A stretch of 64,000 bases of DNA from Sinotaia quadrata (GCA_028829895.1 CM054177.1:28905564-28969563), one strand, 5' to 3'. Positions 24,309 to 36,240 are shown, numbered from the stretch's first letter. The notes: generated by a model not told the origin, from the letters alone. A program made the numbers and translations.

Positions 24309-24339
24309 TGTAACACAACGCAACTCTACTTATTGTTTA

Positions 24340-25065
24340 TGTTTATTATTATTATTATTTCCACGACTTCTGTTTGACTGTCGGTTGTGATTTAAGGTCT
24401 CGGAATCTTACCAAGATTCTGGGAGATCCAAGGTTTAGGCCTAACTTTAGGGGATGATGTGGGCACTTCCGAGGAGCGTTGCTTTCAGTAGTGGAGCGAG
24501 TCTGTGGTTTCCAGGGAGTTTATTCAGGTAGCCTTCCAATTCAGATATGTTACCCAAGGCTCCTATCACTATAGGTATCACTTCTGCTTTTACATTCCAC
24601 AGTCTCTGAATTTCTAATCTGAGGTCTTGGTATTTTTTTTCTTCTCTTTCTTTTGTTTTTATGTTTCTACCACTTGGAACAGCGACATCAATGATTGTTA
24701 CTGTTCTGTTGGACTTATTGAGAACTACAATGTCTGGTCTTCGTGCAGGAATCACCCGATCTGTTCTTATCTTGAAATCCTACAGTATTTTGACTTCTTC
24801 TTCTTCGGTGACTGCTTCTAGTTGGTGCATCCATGCTCTTTCTGGGTTTTTTTATGCCATAGTGCTCACACAGATTATGTTTTGCCAGTTCGTTGTGTCA
24901 TTTGGTGTATTCTGTTCCAGCCAGAACCTGACATCCAGATAGTATGTGCTCTGTTGTCTCATCCATGGATTTGCAGAGTCTGCATTTGGAATCATTTGAG
25001 ATTTTCAAGATTTTCGTTTTGTGTGATTTGTGGTTGAGTGCTAGAATTGTCAATACTTCACATTA
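24340..25065 (-). pseudogene. Degenerate C-terminal tail of a LINE (non-LTR) reverse transcriptase ORF
   Basis: The minus strand encodes the recognisable tail of a LINE ORF2-type protein. It has a CX2CX8HX4C knuckle (CRLC...EHILSGC, around 24920-24980), then the conserved RPDIVVLNKSNRTVTIIDVAVP stretch, KYQDLRLEIQRLWNV and IPIVIGALG, ending at a TAA at 24447. It is broken by a TGA (24898-24900), a TAG (24780-24782) and a single-base frameshift in the A-rich run near 24850. It is 5'-truncated: the catalytic reverse transcriptase domain is absent. At the 3' end an ATT/AAT-rich tail (24340-24360) joins LTR-like sequence, as expected for a LINE 3' end. The clade is not assigned. Confidence 0.85.
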
Positions 25066-25104
25066 CACTTGCACGCTGTAGAATGTTTCACGAGCTGCTG
25101 TTCT

Positions 25105-25180
25105 CTGGAGACTAATCTGGAGACTAATCTGGAGACTAATCTGGAGACTAATCTGGAGACTAATCTGGAGACTAATCTGG
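25105..25180. repeat. 12-bp array inside the LTR-like copy, 6 copies
   Basis: CTGGAGACTAAT repeated six times. The copy at 59105 has this block once, so the expansion is private to this copy. Confidence 0.92.
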
Positions 25181-26113
25181 GCGCTCCGTCACCATATTAG
25201 TTACCTCAAGCAGAATGACAATGTAGCAATTTCCAGTAACTTCTTTATACCAGGAATTCTATGATTTAGTGGAACATTCTTTCCTATGCAGTGTATCCTT
25301 ATATGTACATGCTGTGGGGGTGGGTGGGTAAAGATTTCTCGAATCTACCACGTTCAAAGTGGTTTACAAATAAATTAATTGGGAAATTCTAGAGATTCTA
25401 GAATAAAAGGCTGCTTCTTCCTGTAAAATATAATCAGTGAATGAACACTAAGTTTTTCAGTTTATTCATCGCTAACTCCATTCTTTCTTACATTCAAGTC
25501 TCAATTTACAGTTTCCTGCAACTGTATTTATTAGCCTGATTCATGCTTACAGCATAATCATTACAACATAATAACTTATGAACGTGTTCACTAGAAACAA
25601 AGTCACGTGTTTAATATACTACATACAAGCATCATAATTCACAATTGTAAAAGTACTCACATAATACACCTGTACGTGAAATGCAAGTATAATACATCAA
25701 AAGCAAAATGCATGAAATTTTTAAAAGTCCATTCTCTCTCAATCAATCAGTTAACTCACCATTTAGCTAGTGGCCACCTTTCATGGCTGGACTTTTGCCA
25801 CACCAAATTCAAAGTGATTAGAAAATAAAATTATTTCAGAGGTAAATTTTTATCTCAGACCATTGGCTGGACTTGTCTTGTAAATCTTAACCATTATATA
25901 ATGAAAACTATTCATCCAGTTGGAACTTGTTTAGATAACATCAGCACATACTATCACATTCCTTTACCTGAGTTGTTTACTCCAACTCAGACACTATATA
26001 TATAAGAAAATATACCATCAAAAGCCATGCCCAAGGTCTTGTCACATTGACATTTAACAATTTATATAATAGTTAAGTTTAAAAATACTGATAATCAAAT
26101 TTACTCTTCCACA

Positions 26114-26510
26114 GTTTTACTATGAAAAGGAAGATAACCACACAAGATTTAGCTCATACAATTTAGTTTTAATACGAAAAGTAATATAACCACACCAAAT
26201 TTAACTCTATACTATTTAGTTTTAATACTAAAATGAAGATAACCACACGAGATTTAGTTTAACATAATTTAGATATAATACGAAAAGGAATGTAACCTCA
26301 CCAGATTCAGCTCTATATTATTTAGTTTTAATACGGAAAAGAAAATAACCACACCAGATTTAGCTCTATACTATTTAGTTTTAATACGAAAAGGAAGATA
26401 ACCACACCAGATTTAATTCAATGATGTTTAGTTTAATACGGAAATGAAGATAACACCAGATTTAGCTGAGTACAATTTAATTTTAAAACGAAAAGGAAGA
26501 TAAGATGATA
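26114..26510. repeat. 53-bp minisatellite, right part, ~7 copies
   Basis: GATAACCACACCAGATTTAG plus TTAGTTTTAATACGAAAAGG at about 53-base spacing. It continues the array at 24180-24308. Confidence 0.9.
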
Positions 26511-27084
26511 GTGATAAGAAAGTTGATATCTGATTAGTCTCACTATTTGCAGTTGTAACAGTTTGACGAATTACTGAAGTTTACTAGCACACATTACTGA
26601 ATGGTCCAGCGTTGAAGGGGTTAAAAACTCCGGATTGCAATTGAAATAATGGCGTGTAGTAAGTCTGCTATAATCAGTTTCATTTCATTTTGCATCGAAA
26701 CTCATTCATTACCTTTTGAATGAAAGTAAAGAGAAAATCTTAAATAAATAAATGAGGCCAGCGTGATAAAATCTCTTCTTCCATCTGCAGCTTATGAATA
26801 GAATCCTTGTGTCCATTCTCCTCAAAACTAGAGGGTCATATTCAGAGTCATCTGAAACGGATCTGTAAAGAAAGTTTGTCCGCGAGGTTATTAAGTTCAG
26901 GAAAATACGTCGGAAAATAAAGAGAAATGAGTCTCTTACTTTGTGCATTATTTTTTTTATTCAAACTTTGAAGCCACTCCAGATTTAGCGGGCGAGTTAT
27001 GTCGGTCTTATGCATGTCAATTTATTTTATGCACGTTACTTTAGAGTTTTGGGATGAATAACGAACGCTGGCACTTCATCTTAG
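26511..27084. other. Intergenic DNA, no gene seen
   Basis: Unique sequence. The 79-codon minus-strand frame at 26709-26948 has no domain I recognise. Confidence 0.45.
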
Positions 27085-27700
27085 AGAGTGCAATACGTTT
27101 TTTACGCCCGATCCCCACAACAACTGTTGTCTAAGAGAGTGCAATACGTTTTTTACGCCCGATCCCCACAACAGCTGTTATCTAAGAGAGTGCAATACGT
27201 TTTTTACGCCCGATCCCCACAACAACTGTTGTCTAAGAGAGTGCAATACGTTTTTTACGCCCGATCCCCACAACAGCTGTTATCTAAGAGAGTGCAATAC
27301 GTTTTTTACGCCCGATCCCCACAACAACTGTTGTCTAAGAGAGTGCAATACGTTTTTTACGCCCGATCCCCACAACAACTGTTGTCTAAGAGAGTGCAAT
27401 ACGTTTTTTACGCCCGATCCCCACAACAACTGTTGTCTAAGAGAGTGCAATACGTTTTTTACGCCCGATCCCCACAACAACTGTTATCTAAGAGAGTGCA
27501 ATACGTTTTTTACGCCCGATCCCCACAACAACTGTTATCTAAGAGAGTGCAATACGTTTTTTACGCCCGATCCCCACAACAACTGTTATCTAAGAGAGTG
27601 CAATACGTTTTTTACGCCCGATCCCCACAACAACTGTTATCTAAGAGAGTGCAATACGTTTTTTACGCCCGATCCCCACAACAACTGTTATCTAAGCGCC
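27085..27700. repeat. 51-bp minisatellite, 12 near-identical copies
   Basis: GTGCAATACGTTTTTTACGC plus CCGATCCCCACAACA at exact 51-base spacing from 27088. Unit variants differ only at ACAACAACTGTTGTCT versus ACAGCTGTTATCT-type ends. As 51 = 17 codons and the unit lacks stops, a 234-codon frame with 17-residue repeats results. I treat it as non-coding because the only ATG-like start lies inside the array and part of the minus strand is open too. Confidence 0.95.
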
Positions 27701-28127
27701 AGAGAGAGACCTGTCGACTTTTTTGTTTAGTTAGGAAAGAAAGAGTCGGATGTACCCTACATATAATCGAGCCTGGTTGTGTGCGTATGTAGATCTTTAA
27801 AACTTAGATTCAGACGTTAGCACCAAAATCTACTTTTATAAAATCACATGCGGCGTATCCCCTCCCAAAATTTTCCCTCCAACCACCCACCCACCCACCC
27901 ACACACACACAAACACACAAACACTCTAAAGTAAAAATATTTCATAGAGGCATGATTAGCCATTTCTTGTAACCTACATAATGGCAACTCCATAACGTGA
28001 CTTGCTGAAATAATTAGAAAACAAGATAATATGTGAATGTTTATCACTCATTTATATGGGGACCAGTACATTACTGAACATCTTATGTGAACGTGAGTGT
28101 AGTACTTGGAAGTATTGTCTTATGCGG
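27701..28127. other. Intergenic DNA, no gene seen
   Basis: Includes a CCACCCACCCAC/ACACACAAACAC stretch at about 27885-27925. No coding exon recognised. Confidence 0.45.
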
Positions 28128-28470
28128 CCAACAAACAAAGCCCCGGATGTGTTGAGATATGGTGGCGACAAACAAAGCTCCGGATGTGTTGAGATATGGT
28201 GGCGACAAACAAAGCCCTGGATGTGTTGAGATATGGTGGCGACAAACAAAGCCCTGGATGTGTTGAGATATGGTGGCGACAAACAAAGCCCTGGATGTGT
28301 TGAGATATGGTGGCGACAAACAAAGCCCTGGATGTGTTGAGATATGGTGGCGACAAACAAAGCCCCGGATGTGTTGAGATATGGTGGCAACAAACAAAGC
28401 CGTAGATGTGTTGAGATATGGTGGCGACAAACAAAGCCCTGGATGTGTTGGGACATGGTGGCGACATACC
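28128..28470. repeat. 37-bp minisatellite, 9 copies
   Basis: GGATGTGTTGAGATATGGTG plus GCGACAAACAAAGCC at exact 37-base spacing. All three minus frames stay open because the unit has no stop in any phase. Confidence 0.95.
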
Positions 28471-28929
28471 TAACAGCAACATAACACTGTCTGAGCTGCC
28501 CTTCTAGGGGATTTTTCAATGGTTCCCCGATGTTCTGTGTGTTTTTGGTTTCGAGCTGGTCCAGAGTTCACTGGGATATTTCCAATCAATTGAGTCAACA
28601 ACGACATTTGATGAGAGAATTTGTCCACTAGCACAAGCTCAAGACAGACAGAGAGAGAAAGACTTTTATAAGGATGCAGAAAATGCTGTTTGAGGATGAA
28701 GAGGAAAGGAGTGGATGAAAAGCAGACATGTTTGAAAAATAACCGTCATTTATATGAAGATTAGACTTTTTCGAAAGGATTTGTGTTAGTAAAGAGGGGT
28801 GGACGATGGTGTCATATTATGACCTTCACGTACATTTACAAATCAGCTATTTCCGACCAGTAGAATTGTCAGGCTTGCAGGAAATTTATGAAATTGAAGA
28901 AAATATCGGGTATGTACATACGTTCTAGC
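28471..28929. other. Intergenic DNA, no gene seen
   Basis: Unique sequence without array or recognisable coding potential. Confidence 0.45.
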
Positions 28930-29290
28930 TCTAACGGCCCTATCGGTGACGTCATTAGTCAATTGCCATAGTCACATACTCTTAACATACAATGCTATCA
29001 TAAAGCTTGTAATAAACAATGTTGCCCTATCGGTGACGTCATTAGTCAATTGCCATAGTCACATACTCTTAACATACAATGCTATCATAAAGCTTGTAAT
29101 AAACAATGTTGCCCTATCGGTGACGTCATTAGTCAATTGCCATAGTCACATACTCTTAACATACAATGCTATCATAAAGCTTGTAATAAACAATGCTGCC
29201 CTATCGGTGACGTCATTAGTCAATTGCCATAGTCACATACTCTTAACATACAATGCTATCATAAAGCTTGTAATAAACAATGCTGCCCTA
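28930..29290. repeat. 87-bp minisatellite, 4 copies, each with a CRE
   Basis: Units begin CCCTATCGGTGACGTCATTA, with TGACGTCA at 28947, 29034, 29121 and 29208. The four copies are almost identical. The 87-base period is a multiple of three, giving a false 119-codon frame. Confidence 0.95.
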
Positions 29291-29475
29291 TCACTCCCTA
29301 TATAAAATGCTGTTCTATCGCTTCTATAGAAAAAACAATGGTAATCTATCAAGCCCCAATAGACAATGCTGTCCTATCATTTCTAACAAAGACAATGCTG
29401 TCCTATCACTACTAACAAAGACAATGCTGTCCTATCACTTCTAACAAAGACAATGCTGCCCTATCACTACTAGAT
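29291..29475. repeat. ~29-bp minisatellite derived from the 87-bp unit
   Basis: ACAATGCTGTCCTATCAC plus TTCTAACAAAG, about five copies. The ACAATGCTGCCCTATC junction is the end of the 87-bp unit, so this array appears nested from it. Confidence 0.85.
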
Positions 29476-29615
29476 TATCACTGACTAGTCGTTGAAGTAT
29501 CAATGGTCAATTAATTATAATCTGACCGCGTGCACTCGATCTTGTTGGATATCGCATAACTTTTATCAAACTATGGATACACTATACCTTTCTCATCTGT
29601 CGAAATTAACTTCAA

Positions 29616-29649
<34 letters not shown>

Positions 29650-30349
29650 GTTAGGATGTCCAAACACATAAATACCTGACACCTTTAGAAGATCAAACAA
29701 GCGTTTGACACTTCAAGAACACCAAGTACACTCATTCATCTGACATATTAAGAAAACCAAATGTCTGACAACTTAAAACTTCTAATTACAAAAATTTACA
29801 GTATCACACCTCTCACATTCTTGACACTTTAAGAAGACAATCAAGGAACGGAAAGCAAATACTAGGGAAAGAAAACTCTCGTATTGACCAAACAAACTTC
29901 AGTTACCGGACATCGACTCCGAAAAGACCCACTCCCGCATCCACACCCACCCCTCTCCACAAAGAAAAAGAAACAGAAAGCAAAAGAAATTACACTGATT
30001 TCTAAGAAGATTAAGCCAGTAAAGAACGTTTTTTAAAATTAAAATAATTAAATGTTACAGGTGAAAAGGTCCTTCACTTATAAATCATTTTGCGACAAAT
30101 GTTGCTATTAAGAATATTGATGAAATTGGTGTTTGCGTGTGTGCGTGTTTATGTGTGAGCGAGAAAGTGTATGTGAGTGTGTATGTGAGCGAGAGAGTGT
30201 TTGTGTATGTGTGTTTCCGTGTGTCTGAAGAGTAAAAAAGTACATTAGTCATCTATTTAGTACGTGCGTACAGGAGGGAGGGAGGATAGAAAAAATGCAC
30301 ACCACACAACAAGAATGGAGTTAAGTGGAAAATTTTAATTTTTGTGTGT
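29476..30349. other. Intergenic DNA, no gene seen
   Basis: Contains an (ATT)n microsatellite (about 29618-29650), a decayed series of CTGACA(C)TTTAAGA blocks (29660-29840), and GTGTGAGCGAGAG-type simple sequence (30130-30230). Confidence 0.5.
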
Positions 30350-30735
30350 ACATACCATAAGAGAACACCCTGGTTATTTTGAAAATGACATCCTACACAC
30401 CGAGTTGTGTCTAATGTGAGAACAACCTGCTTATTTTGAAAGTGACATTATACACACCGATTTCTGTCTAATGTGAGGACACCATCTTTATTTTATTAAA
30501 TAAAATAATTAATAATAACTGATAGAAGAGACGTCACAAAGACTGCTTCTAGCCGATCCAGACAGTTACAATGCCTTAAGATATGTCTATAGACAGTTAC
30601 AGTGCCTGAAGACTATCTGTTTCTAATAGATTGTTAAGTGCCTTAAAAGCTGTTTCTACATACTGTTACAGTGCCTTAATGACTAAGTGTTTCTAGTCGA
30701 TCCAGACTTTACAATGCCTTGAAGAAGATTAATTA
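30350..30735. repeat. Degenerate ~60-65-bp tandem blocks
   Basis: GAGAACACCCTGGTTATTTT-type units (30360-30500), then GTTACAGTGCCTTAA/TGTTTCTA-type units (30540-30730). Both are diverged, with 2-4 copies each. Confidence 0.6.
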
Positions 30736-31054
30736 TTTCTTGCCTGTAACAAGGCGATATCCAGCTATTACCAATGACATTTGTAAATCATGCGTCTGTT
30801 TCATGAAAACTTTACAACGAGACGTATACCGACCGGTTGGCACTTCTCGGTTTACAAATATGCAGTAGAAAGAGACTAGAGAAGCCATGATGTGAGGAAA
30901 GAAAATTAAAGCACAAAACATAACAAAAACATTATTGCCAAATAAAGAAAAGCACAAAACAAAATCGTTATGAGCGAGGACAAGAAAAGCACAAACAAAT
31001 TATTTCGCGTTGACATTTAAGGCGACATAAGAAATATGAAATTTGACAAGCTGG
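30736..31054. other. Intergenic DNA, no gene seen
   Basis: No array and no recognisable coding sequence. Confidence 0.4.
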
Positions 31055-31605
31055 TTCAAGACTATTCGATGTTTTTACCACAAAACTCATTGCGACAATA
31101 CTATTCGACTTTTCTACACAAAGCTCATTGAGAAGACTATTTGATTTTTCCTACACAAAACTCGCCGACTCAAGACCATTCTATATTCCTGCACAATACT
31201 ATCTGTCTCAAGACTATTCGATGTTTCTGCACAATACTAGCTGTCTCAAGACTATTCCATGTTTCTGCACAATACTAGCTGTCTCAAGACTATTCGATGT
31301 TTCTGCACAATACTAGCTGTCTCAAGACTATTCCATGTTTCTGCACAATACTATCTGTCTCAAGACTATTCGATGTCCTGCACAGCACTCGCTGACTCAA
31401 GACTTTTCGATGTCCTGCACAGCACTCGCTGACTCAAGACTTTTCGATGTCCTGCACAGCACTCGCTGACTCAAGACTTTTCGATGTCCTGCACAGCACA
31501 CGCTGACTCAAGACTTTTCGATGTCCTGCACAGCACTCGCTGACTCAAGACTTTTCGATGTCTTGCACAACACTCGCTGACTCAAGACTTTTCGATGTTC
31601 GTAAG
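31055..31605. repeat. 37-38-bp minisatellite, ~14 copies in two variant blocks
   Basis: Left block: CTCAAGACTATTCGATGTTT with CTGCACAATACTAGCTGT. Right block: CTCAAGACTTTTCGATGTCC with TGCACAGCACTCGCTGA. Variants are segregated rather than mixed, indicating separate local amplifications. Confidence 0.93.
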
Positions 31606-33339
31606 CAGTACTCGTCTTTACTGATTCACATTCAACGGCCTTGTGTATTAGACGACTCAGCACTATCTGATGGCGTTTTTTTAGTAATTGATCAAAACTG
31701 ACAGTGCAAATGTGCCATGACTTTAATTGGCAGTGCACATGTGTTAGAACAATGTTGCTGCACATTCTTTGCAAAAAATTAGTCAGGAAAACTAATATTC
31801 TTTTCTTGTCGTAATTATTTGCATCCCGAGATATTTTCTTTAAAAACTCTTCCTCCTGTCAGACCGTTCCTTACAAGGTCCTTGTGGTCTTTCGTGATTA
31901 GAGTTCACACACGCACACACACGCACACACACGCACACACACAAAATAGCAGCATCCTGCCGGAATGGTTTTCTTAAATTTATATTTTAATGACATATCG
32001 AGTTTAAATTTAAATTTCGACGATCACAAATCTATGAAGATTGTCTCCCAATTTACCAGGGAGACAATCCAAGCTTAAATGGACCATCCTCATGAGAGAA
32101 GTGAAGAAATGCCTGGTACTGTGTGTTTTGTTTTTTTTATTAACGCCAGATGTCATTTGCCGACAACAATCAACAAACAGTTAACATAGTACATCAGTGT
32201 AACCAATAGCAACAAAAGTGAAAACTAAAACGTGGCATCTTGGGGAAAATAATCTATTTTTCGTCAAACTGTTTAGTGTCAGTTTCCAGCAATTTCTACA
32301 GCAAAGAAAAATGCTCGGGGGTGCGTGGGAGATAGAATTCGTCTGGACACGTGATTTGGATTTATCTTAGGACACTCGTCATCGACAGCCACAAGACATT
32401 CAAACCACACACTCAGACCAGCCACCCGGACCGTCCACTCAGACACATTATCCGGATTTTAAACATTCTGTGTGCACCGAATGGGTTGTAATGATTGATC
32501 AGTTGCAGTTGAAGGGCCAAAATCTAGGGACTAACTTTGCAGCAAGGAGATTCGATAGTTAATTACTGGCGTTTGCATCTGTCGTGGAAATTATATTCGA
32601 CATAGACCTTTAATTTCAAGAGAATTTCTGGGTGTGGGTGGGGGGGGGAACATATTGTTCTTCAATCAAGTTTGATTGTTTGATTTTAAAATGTCACAAC
32701 ACTCAAAACATAATAATGGAATAGCTTAACAGCGTAAAGCAAATATGCTTATGTGGATAATTTAGTTACTGGTATGCGATTTATTTTATTTTATTTTGCT
32801 TTAAATTGTAAAGACTAATTATACACTTTACTAGCTATATTTAAATTGGCGTTTAATTATTGCAAATGAGAGTCAGGAGGACGGATAGTCTAAAACTATA
32901 AGCAGGAGGCTGGGTTTGCTGGTGGTTTTATATTTAACTTCCTTGACACTACAGACTGACTGATCTTAACAAAATTAGTTTCCTTATCCGCAACACGAAA
33001 CTGTTAATTGTTACCATAAGAATAGTTTTATTGACTCAGTTGTGTGTCCATTTTTCTTGAGAAATTGTGAGATTTAGCAACTCACGTCATTTTTTGTGTG
33101 ACGGCATTTGTTGCCTACAGTGAATGGGTTCTTTCTAACAATGTTTTTGTTTTTTTAATATAATTTTTCAGATCAGTTGTTGTATTAAATTTTTATTGAT
33201 TCAGCCAATTTTTTTTCCACATCATATACTACTTAAATGCTAACTTAAATATTGTCTTTTAATATCTAATAGCATTTGTTGTCTAAAATCATTTATTGAG
33301 TTGCAACATATGTAGTTTGTTGACCCACACAATTCATTG
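31606..33339. other. Longest array-poor stretch, no gene seen
   Basis: About 1.7 kb with a CACACG microsatellite (31910-31943), a perfect hairpin (32039-32069) and a poly-G run (32640-32648). I see no coding exon on either strand. Confidence 0.5.
32039..32069. repeat. Perfect 11-bp hairpin with 9-base loop
   Basis: GATTGTCTCCC and its exact reverse complement GGGAGACAATC separated by AATTTACCA. Flanks do not extend the pairing. No poly-T or other RNA-gene signal was found. Confidence 0.8.
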
Positions 33340-33480
33340 TCAGTTGTTGTTTTGTTTCACGTCAGTTGTTGTTTTGTTTCACGTCAGTTGTTTTGTTTCA
33401 CGTCAGTTGTTTTGTTTCACGTCAGTTGTTTTGTTTCACGTCAGTTGTTTTGTTTCACGTCAGTTGCTGTTTTGTTTCAC
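33340..33480. repeat. ~19-23-bp minisatellite, ~7 copies
   Basis: GTCAGTTGTTTTGTTTCAC units with one 3-4 base length variant. Confidence 0.93.
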
Positions 33481-33674
33481 TTGTAAACTGAAATATTTAA
33501 TGTCTCTCTTATTGTGTCATTTGCTGGCACAAGCGATTTTTCGTCTCACTCCATTTCTTCTTTTATTGTCTCACGTCGCTTGCAGTCTTGCGTCATTTGT
33601 TTCGTGCGATGTTTGTCTGGAATAATTTGTTTACTAACAAAAGGCTTAATTTATCGTCTCAGTTCATCGTTTTT

Positions 33675-33861
33675 GTGTCTCACGTCATTTCTTGATCCAC
33701 TTCATTTGTTTGTCTCGAACAGTTTGTTTGTTTAAACCATTTGCTGTCGTGCCATTTAATATTGTACAACAGTCGTTATCTGGAACAGTTTGTTTGTTTA
33801 AACCATTTGTTGTCGTGCCATTTAATATTGTACAAAAGTCGTTTATCTCAATTAGATCGCG
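33675..33861. repeat. 66-bp minisatellite, left part split by an insertion
   Basis: CAGTTTGTTTGTTTAAACCA at 33720 and 33786 with TTTAATATTGTACAA blocks. The same array resumes at 35484. Confidence 0.88.
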
Positions 33862-35483
33862 TGGTACCAATGCCACTTAGTTGATGGATATTATTACTAT
33901 TAATTAATTAACCATCCAAAACTAATTACAAATGATGAGAATCTTAATTTATTTTATTAATGATCCTCCAGCAGACATCACTAGTCTCTTTCACTTGGCA
34001 GATATGGGGGCGCTGCAAACGTTTTCTCTCTTTCACAAAATAAAACAACATTTACGGTCACACAATGTTTCCGTTTGTGTAAAACCTCTTACTAAAGGAG
34101 AAGACAAATCCGTCTTTAATCTATATTTAGCGAGCCCCCATCCACTCACTTTCTTTCTTCTCCAAGGTTATCAATATGCGTAAGAAGGTCAATAAATGTA
34201 ATAATAAATCTATTAAACCCACAATCAAGTATATATATGACTAATACAATGAAATAGATTACTTGATATCGATATTTCCAATAACCCACATTCACATAAT
34301 ATTATGTTTACACAGACCTTATCCAGAAAATACAATTCATCAATATGTCAATACAAATCACTGGATAGTCTTATCAGAGAATAGAATGGAGTTATGAGAG
34401 ATAAGTGATAATAGTTTGTACATAACCTTGTTTCACAATAGTCCTTGTGTGCTTTTGCAACAAAGACACAAGTTATTGTCAGCAGTTGTTATGTCACCTC
34501 CACATGCCTCACTCTCACTCTGAAAAACACGGTTCCACTACTTAGAGTTGACCTGGACACTTCCTTTCACTGTGCCACTCCTTCAAAGAGAACAGTAAAT
34601 GTAGCAATGTGCAACAACTTCTCTACACTAGAAATTGTTCAGGTAGTCAACATATCTTGCCACCACACATCAGTAGAGTGTAGTGTGTCCTTACACTTAC
34701 ATGCTGCTTCCCACCTTTATCATGGTCGGTCATAGCATTTTGCAAACAATAAACCAGGAGGTTCAAATCAAGCATTGAAATGAAATCAGAAAAGGGAAAA
34801 AGCTACTTGTCTGCAAAATGTAATCAGAGAACAAATGCTAAGCTTCCAGTTTATCACTTTATAACTCAATTCTTTCTTACATTCCAGTCTCAACTTACAA
34901 TTTCCTGCAATGGTACGTATTAGCCCGATACATGCACACAGCATAATAAATACAGCACATCAAAACAATGTCAAGTGATTAGTACACAATATAAGAACAG
35001 CTTAGTTCAAACATTTGTAGAAATAATAGTCTACTTACATAATACATCTTATTAAAGCACAAGTATAGCATATCAATAGTGAAAAAAAACATGAAATATT
35101 TCTAAGTCCTTTCTCTCTCAACCAGTCAGTTTAACTCACCATCAAGCTAACGGCTGCCTTTCAAGACTGGACTTCTTCTTGCTACTCAAGATTGAAAGTG
35201 ATTCGACAGTATATTTCTCTACAGCAGGTAAACTTTTTAATCACAGCCCATTGACTGATCTCTTTCTCTTAAATCATAACCATTGGAAAATACAATTACT
35301 CGCTGGTTTGAATTACATCAGCAATTTCTAGCACATTCTCTACTCAGGTGGTTGTTTACTTCTAAATCTGACACTTTCAATATACCGTCATAAGGAGTGC
35401 CCAAGATAGGGTTAATATGACAATTTAACAATATATATAACAATTAAATTTTAAATAGGGATAGGTAAATTTACCCTGCCACA
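33862..35483 (+). mobile_element. LTR-like element, near full-length single copy (1.62 kb)
   Basis: Begins TGGTACCAATGCCAC and ends TTTACCCTGCCACA. It aligns throughout, with divergence, to 58364-61529, but has only one copy of the block that is 16-fold there. It lies inside the 66-bp minisatellite. The flanking 5-mers do not match cleanly, so the target duplication is lost or was altered. There is no open frame beyond 96 codons, as expected for an LTR without internal genes. AATAAA lies at 34191. Orientation is arbitrary because TG...CA ends are symmetric. Confidence 0.75.
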
Positions 35484-35625
35484 GTTTGTTTGACTTAATC
35501 TATTTGCTGTTGTACTATTTCATGTTGTATAAAAGTCGTTTATCTCGAACAGTTTGTTTGACTTAAACTGTTTGTTGTCATGCTATTTCATATTGTACAA
35601 TAGTCTTTATTTCACGAAATTTGTT
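35484..35625. repeat. 66-68-bp minisatellite, right part
   Basis: Continues the array of 33675-33861: GTTTGTTTGACTTAA, CTATTTCATATTGTACAA and GTCGTTTATCTC blocks in the same order. Confidence 0.85.
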
Positions 35626-36206
35626 AGCATTATTGTATCATTGATCGCATTACAATATTTATAGTGTACTATATTTATTGACTACATTACAATATCTATA
35701 GTGTACTATATTTATTGACTACATTTCAGAGAGCAAATGAAACATGACAACAAGCGATGTGAAAAAAATAGAAATGACGTGAGACAATGAATCACATGGT
35801 CCAACAAGTAATTAACGAGATAGAAACTTAAGTCAGTGTGAACCGACAAAGGAATCATTATAATTTTTACTTTTATCACTATGATTCTCTCAACTGATAT
35901 CAGACAGTTTTTCAAGCAACTGAAAGTTCCGTTTTCAAGACATTCATTATCTTAGCATATGGTCTTTGACCAGCATTGTTTGCTCTAAATGACTAATTGT
36001 TTTAGGTATGAATCCTCTTCCTTCAGTAGAAGTGCCCGTTTTAATTTTTTTAAACGATAATTTTAATTAACCCCAAAGTACAATGTATTCAAAGAACTGA
36101 TACAAAGCGGACGATTTTTAAAACTAGAAATAAGTTTAAAAGAATCCCGATTGCACCTGTGTGTGAAGTGACCCTAATTAATTGCCCCTATTTTCATATT
36201 CAATCG

Positions 36207-36240
<34 letters not shown>

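Larger units (their letters stand above)
24309..26113 (+). mobile_element. LTR-like element copy, holding a LINE tail
   Basis: Begins TGTAACACAACGCAAC, matching the 5' end of the copy at 58364, and ends TTTACTCTTCCACA, matching the shared 3' end. The right flank is GTTTT and the left flank ends in GTTT, consistent with a 5-bp target duplication that has lost one T. A LINE fragment (about 24340-25065) replaces roughly 700 bases of the expected interior. A private 12-bp tandem expansion lies at 25105-25180. It contains no coding capacity of its own. LTR identity is inferred from the TG...CA ends and the target duplication in the best copy. Confidence 0.72.

Noticed and set aside
24340..25065. 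Treating the LINE tail as a functional gene
   Set aside because: Two stop codons, a frameshift, and no reverse transcriptase catalytic domain.
27088..27792. 234-codon open frame with 17-residue repeats
   Set aside because: It is a 51-bp minisatellite whose unit lacks stops. There is no promoter, splice or signal context, and the opposite strand is partly open too.
28052..28519. Three overlapping minus-strand frames of 115-155 codons
   Set aside because: The 37-bp repeat is free of stops in every phase. Three simultaneous frames point to repeat structure, not genes.
34445..34735. 96-codon frame as a possible cysteine-rich peptide gene
   Set aside because: It lies wholly inside an LTR-like element copy, and the frame is not kept in the homologous copy at 58364.
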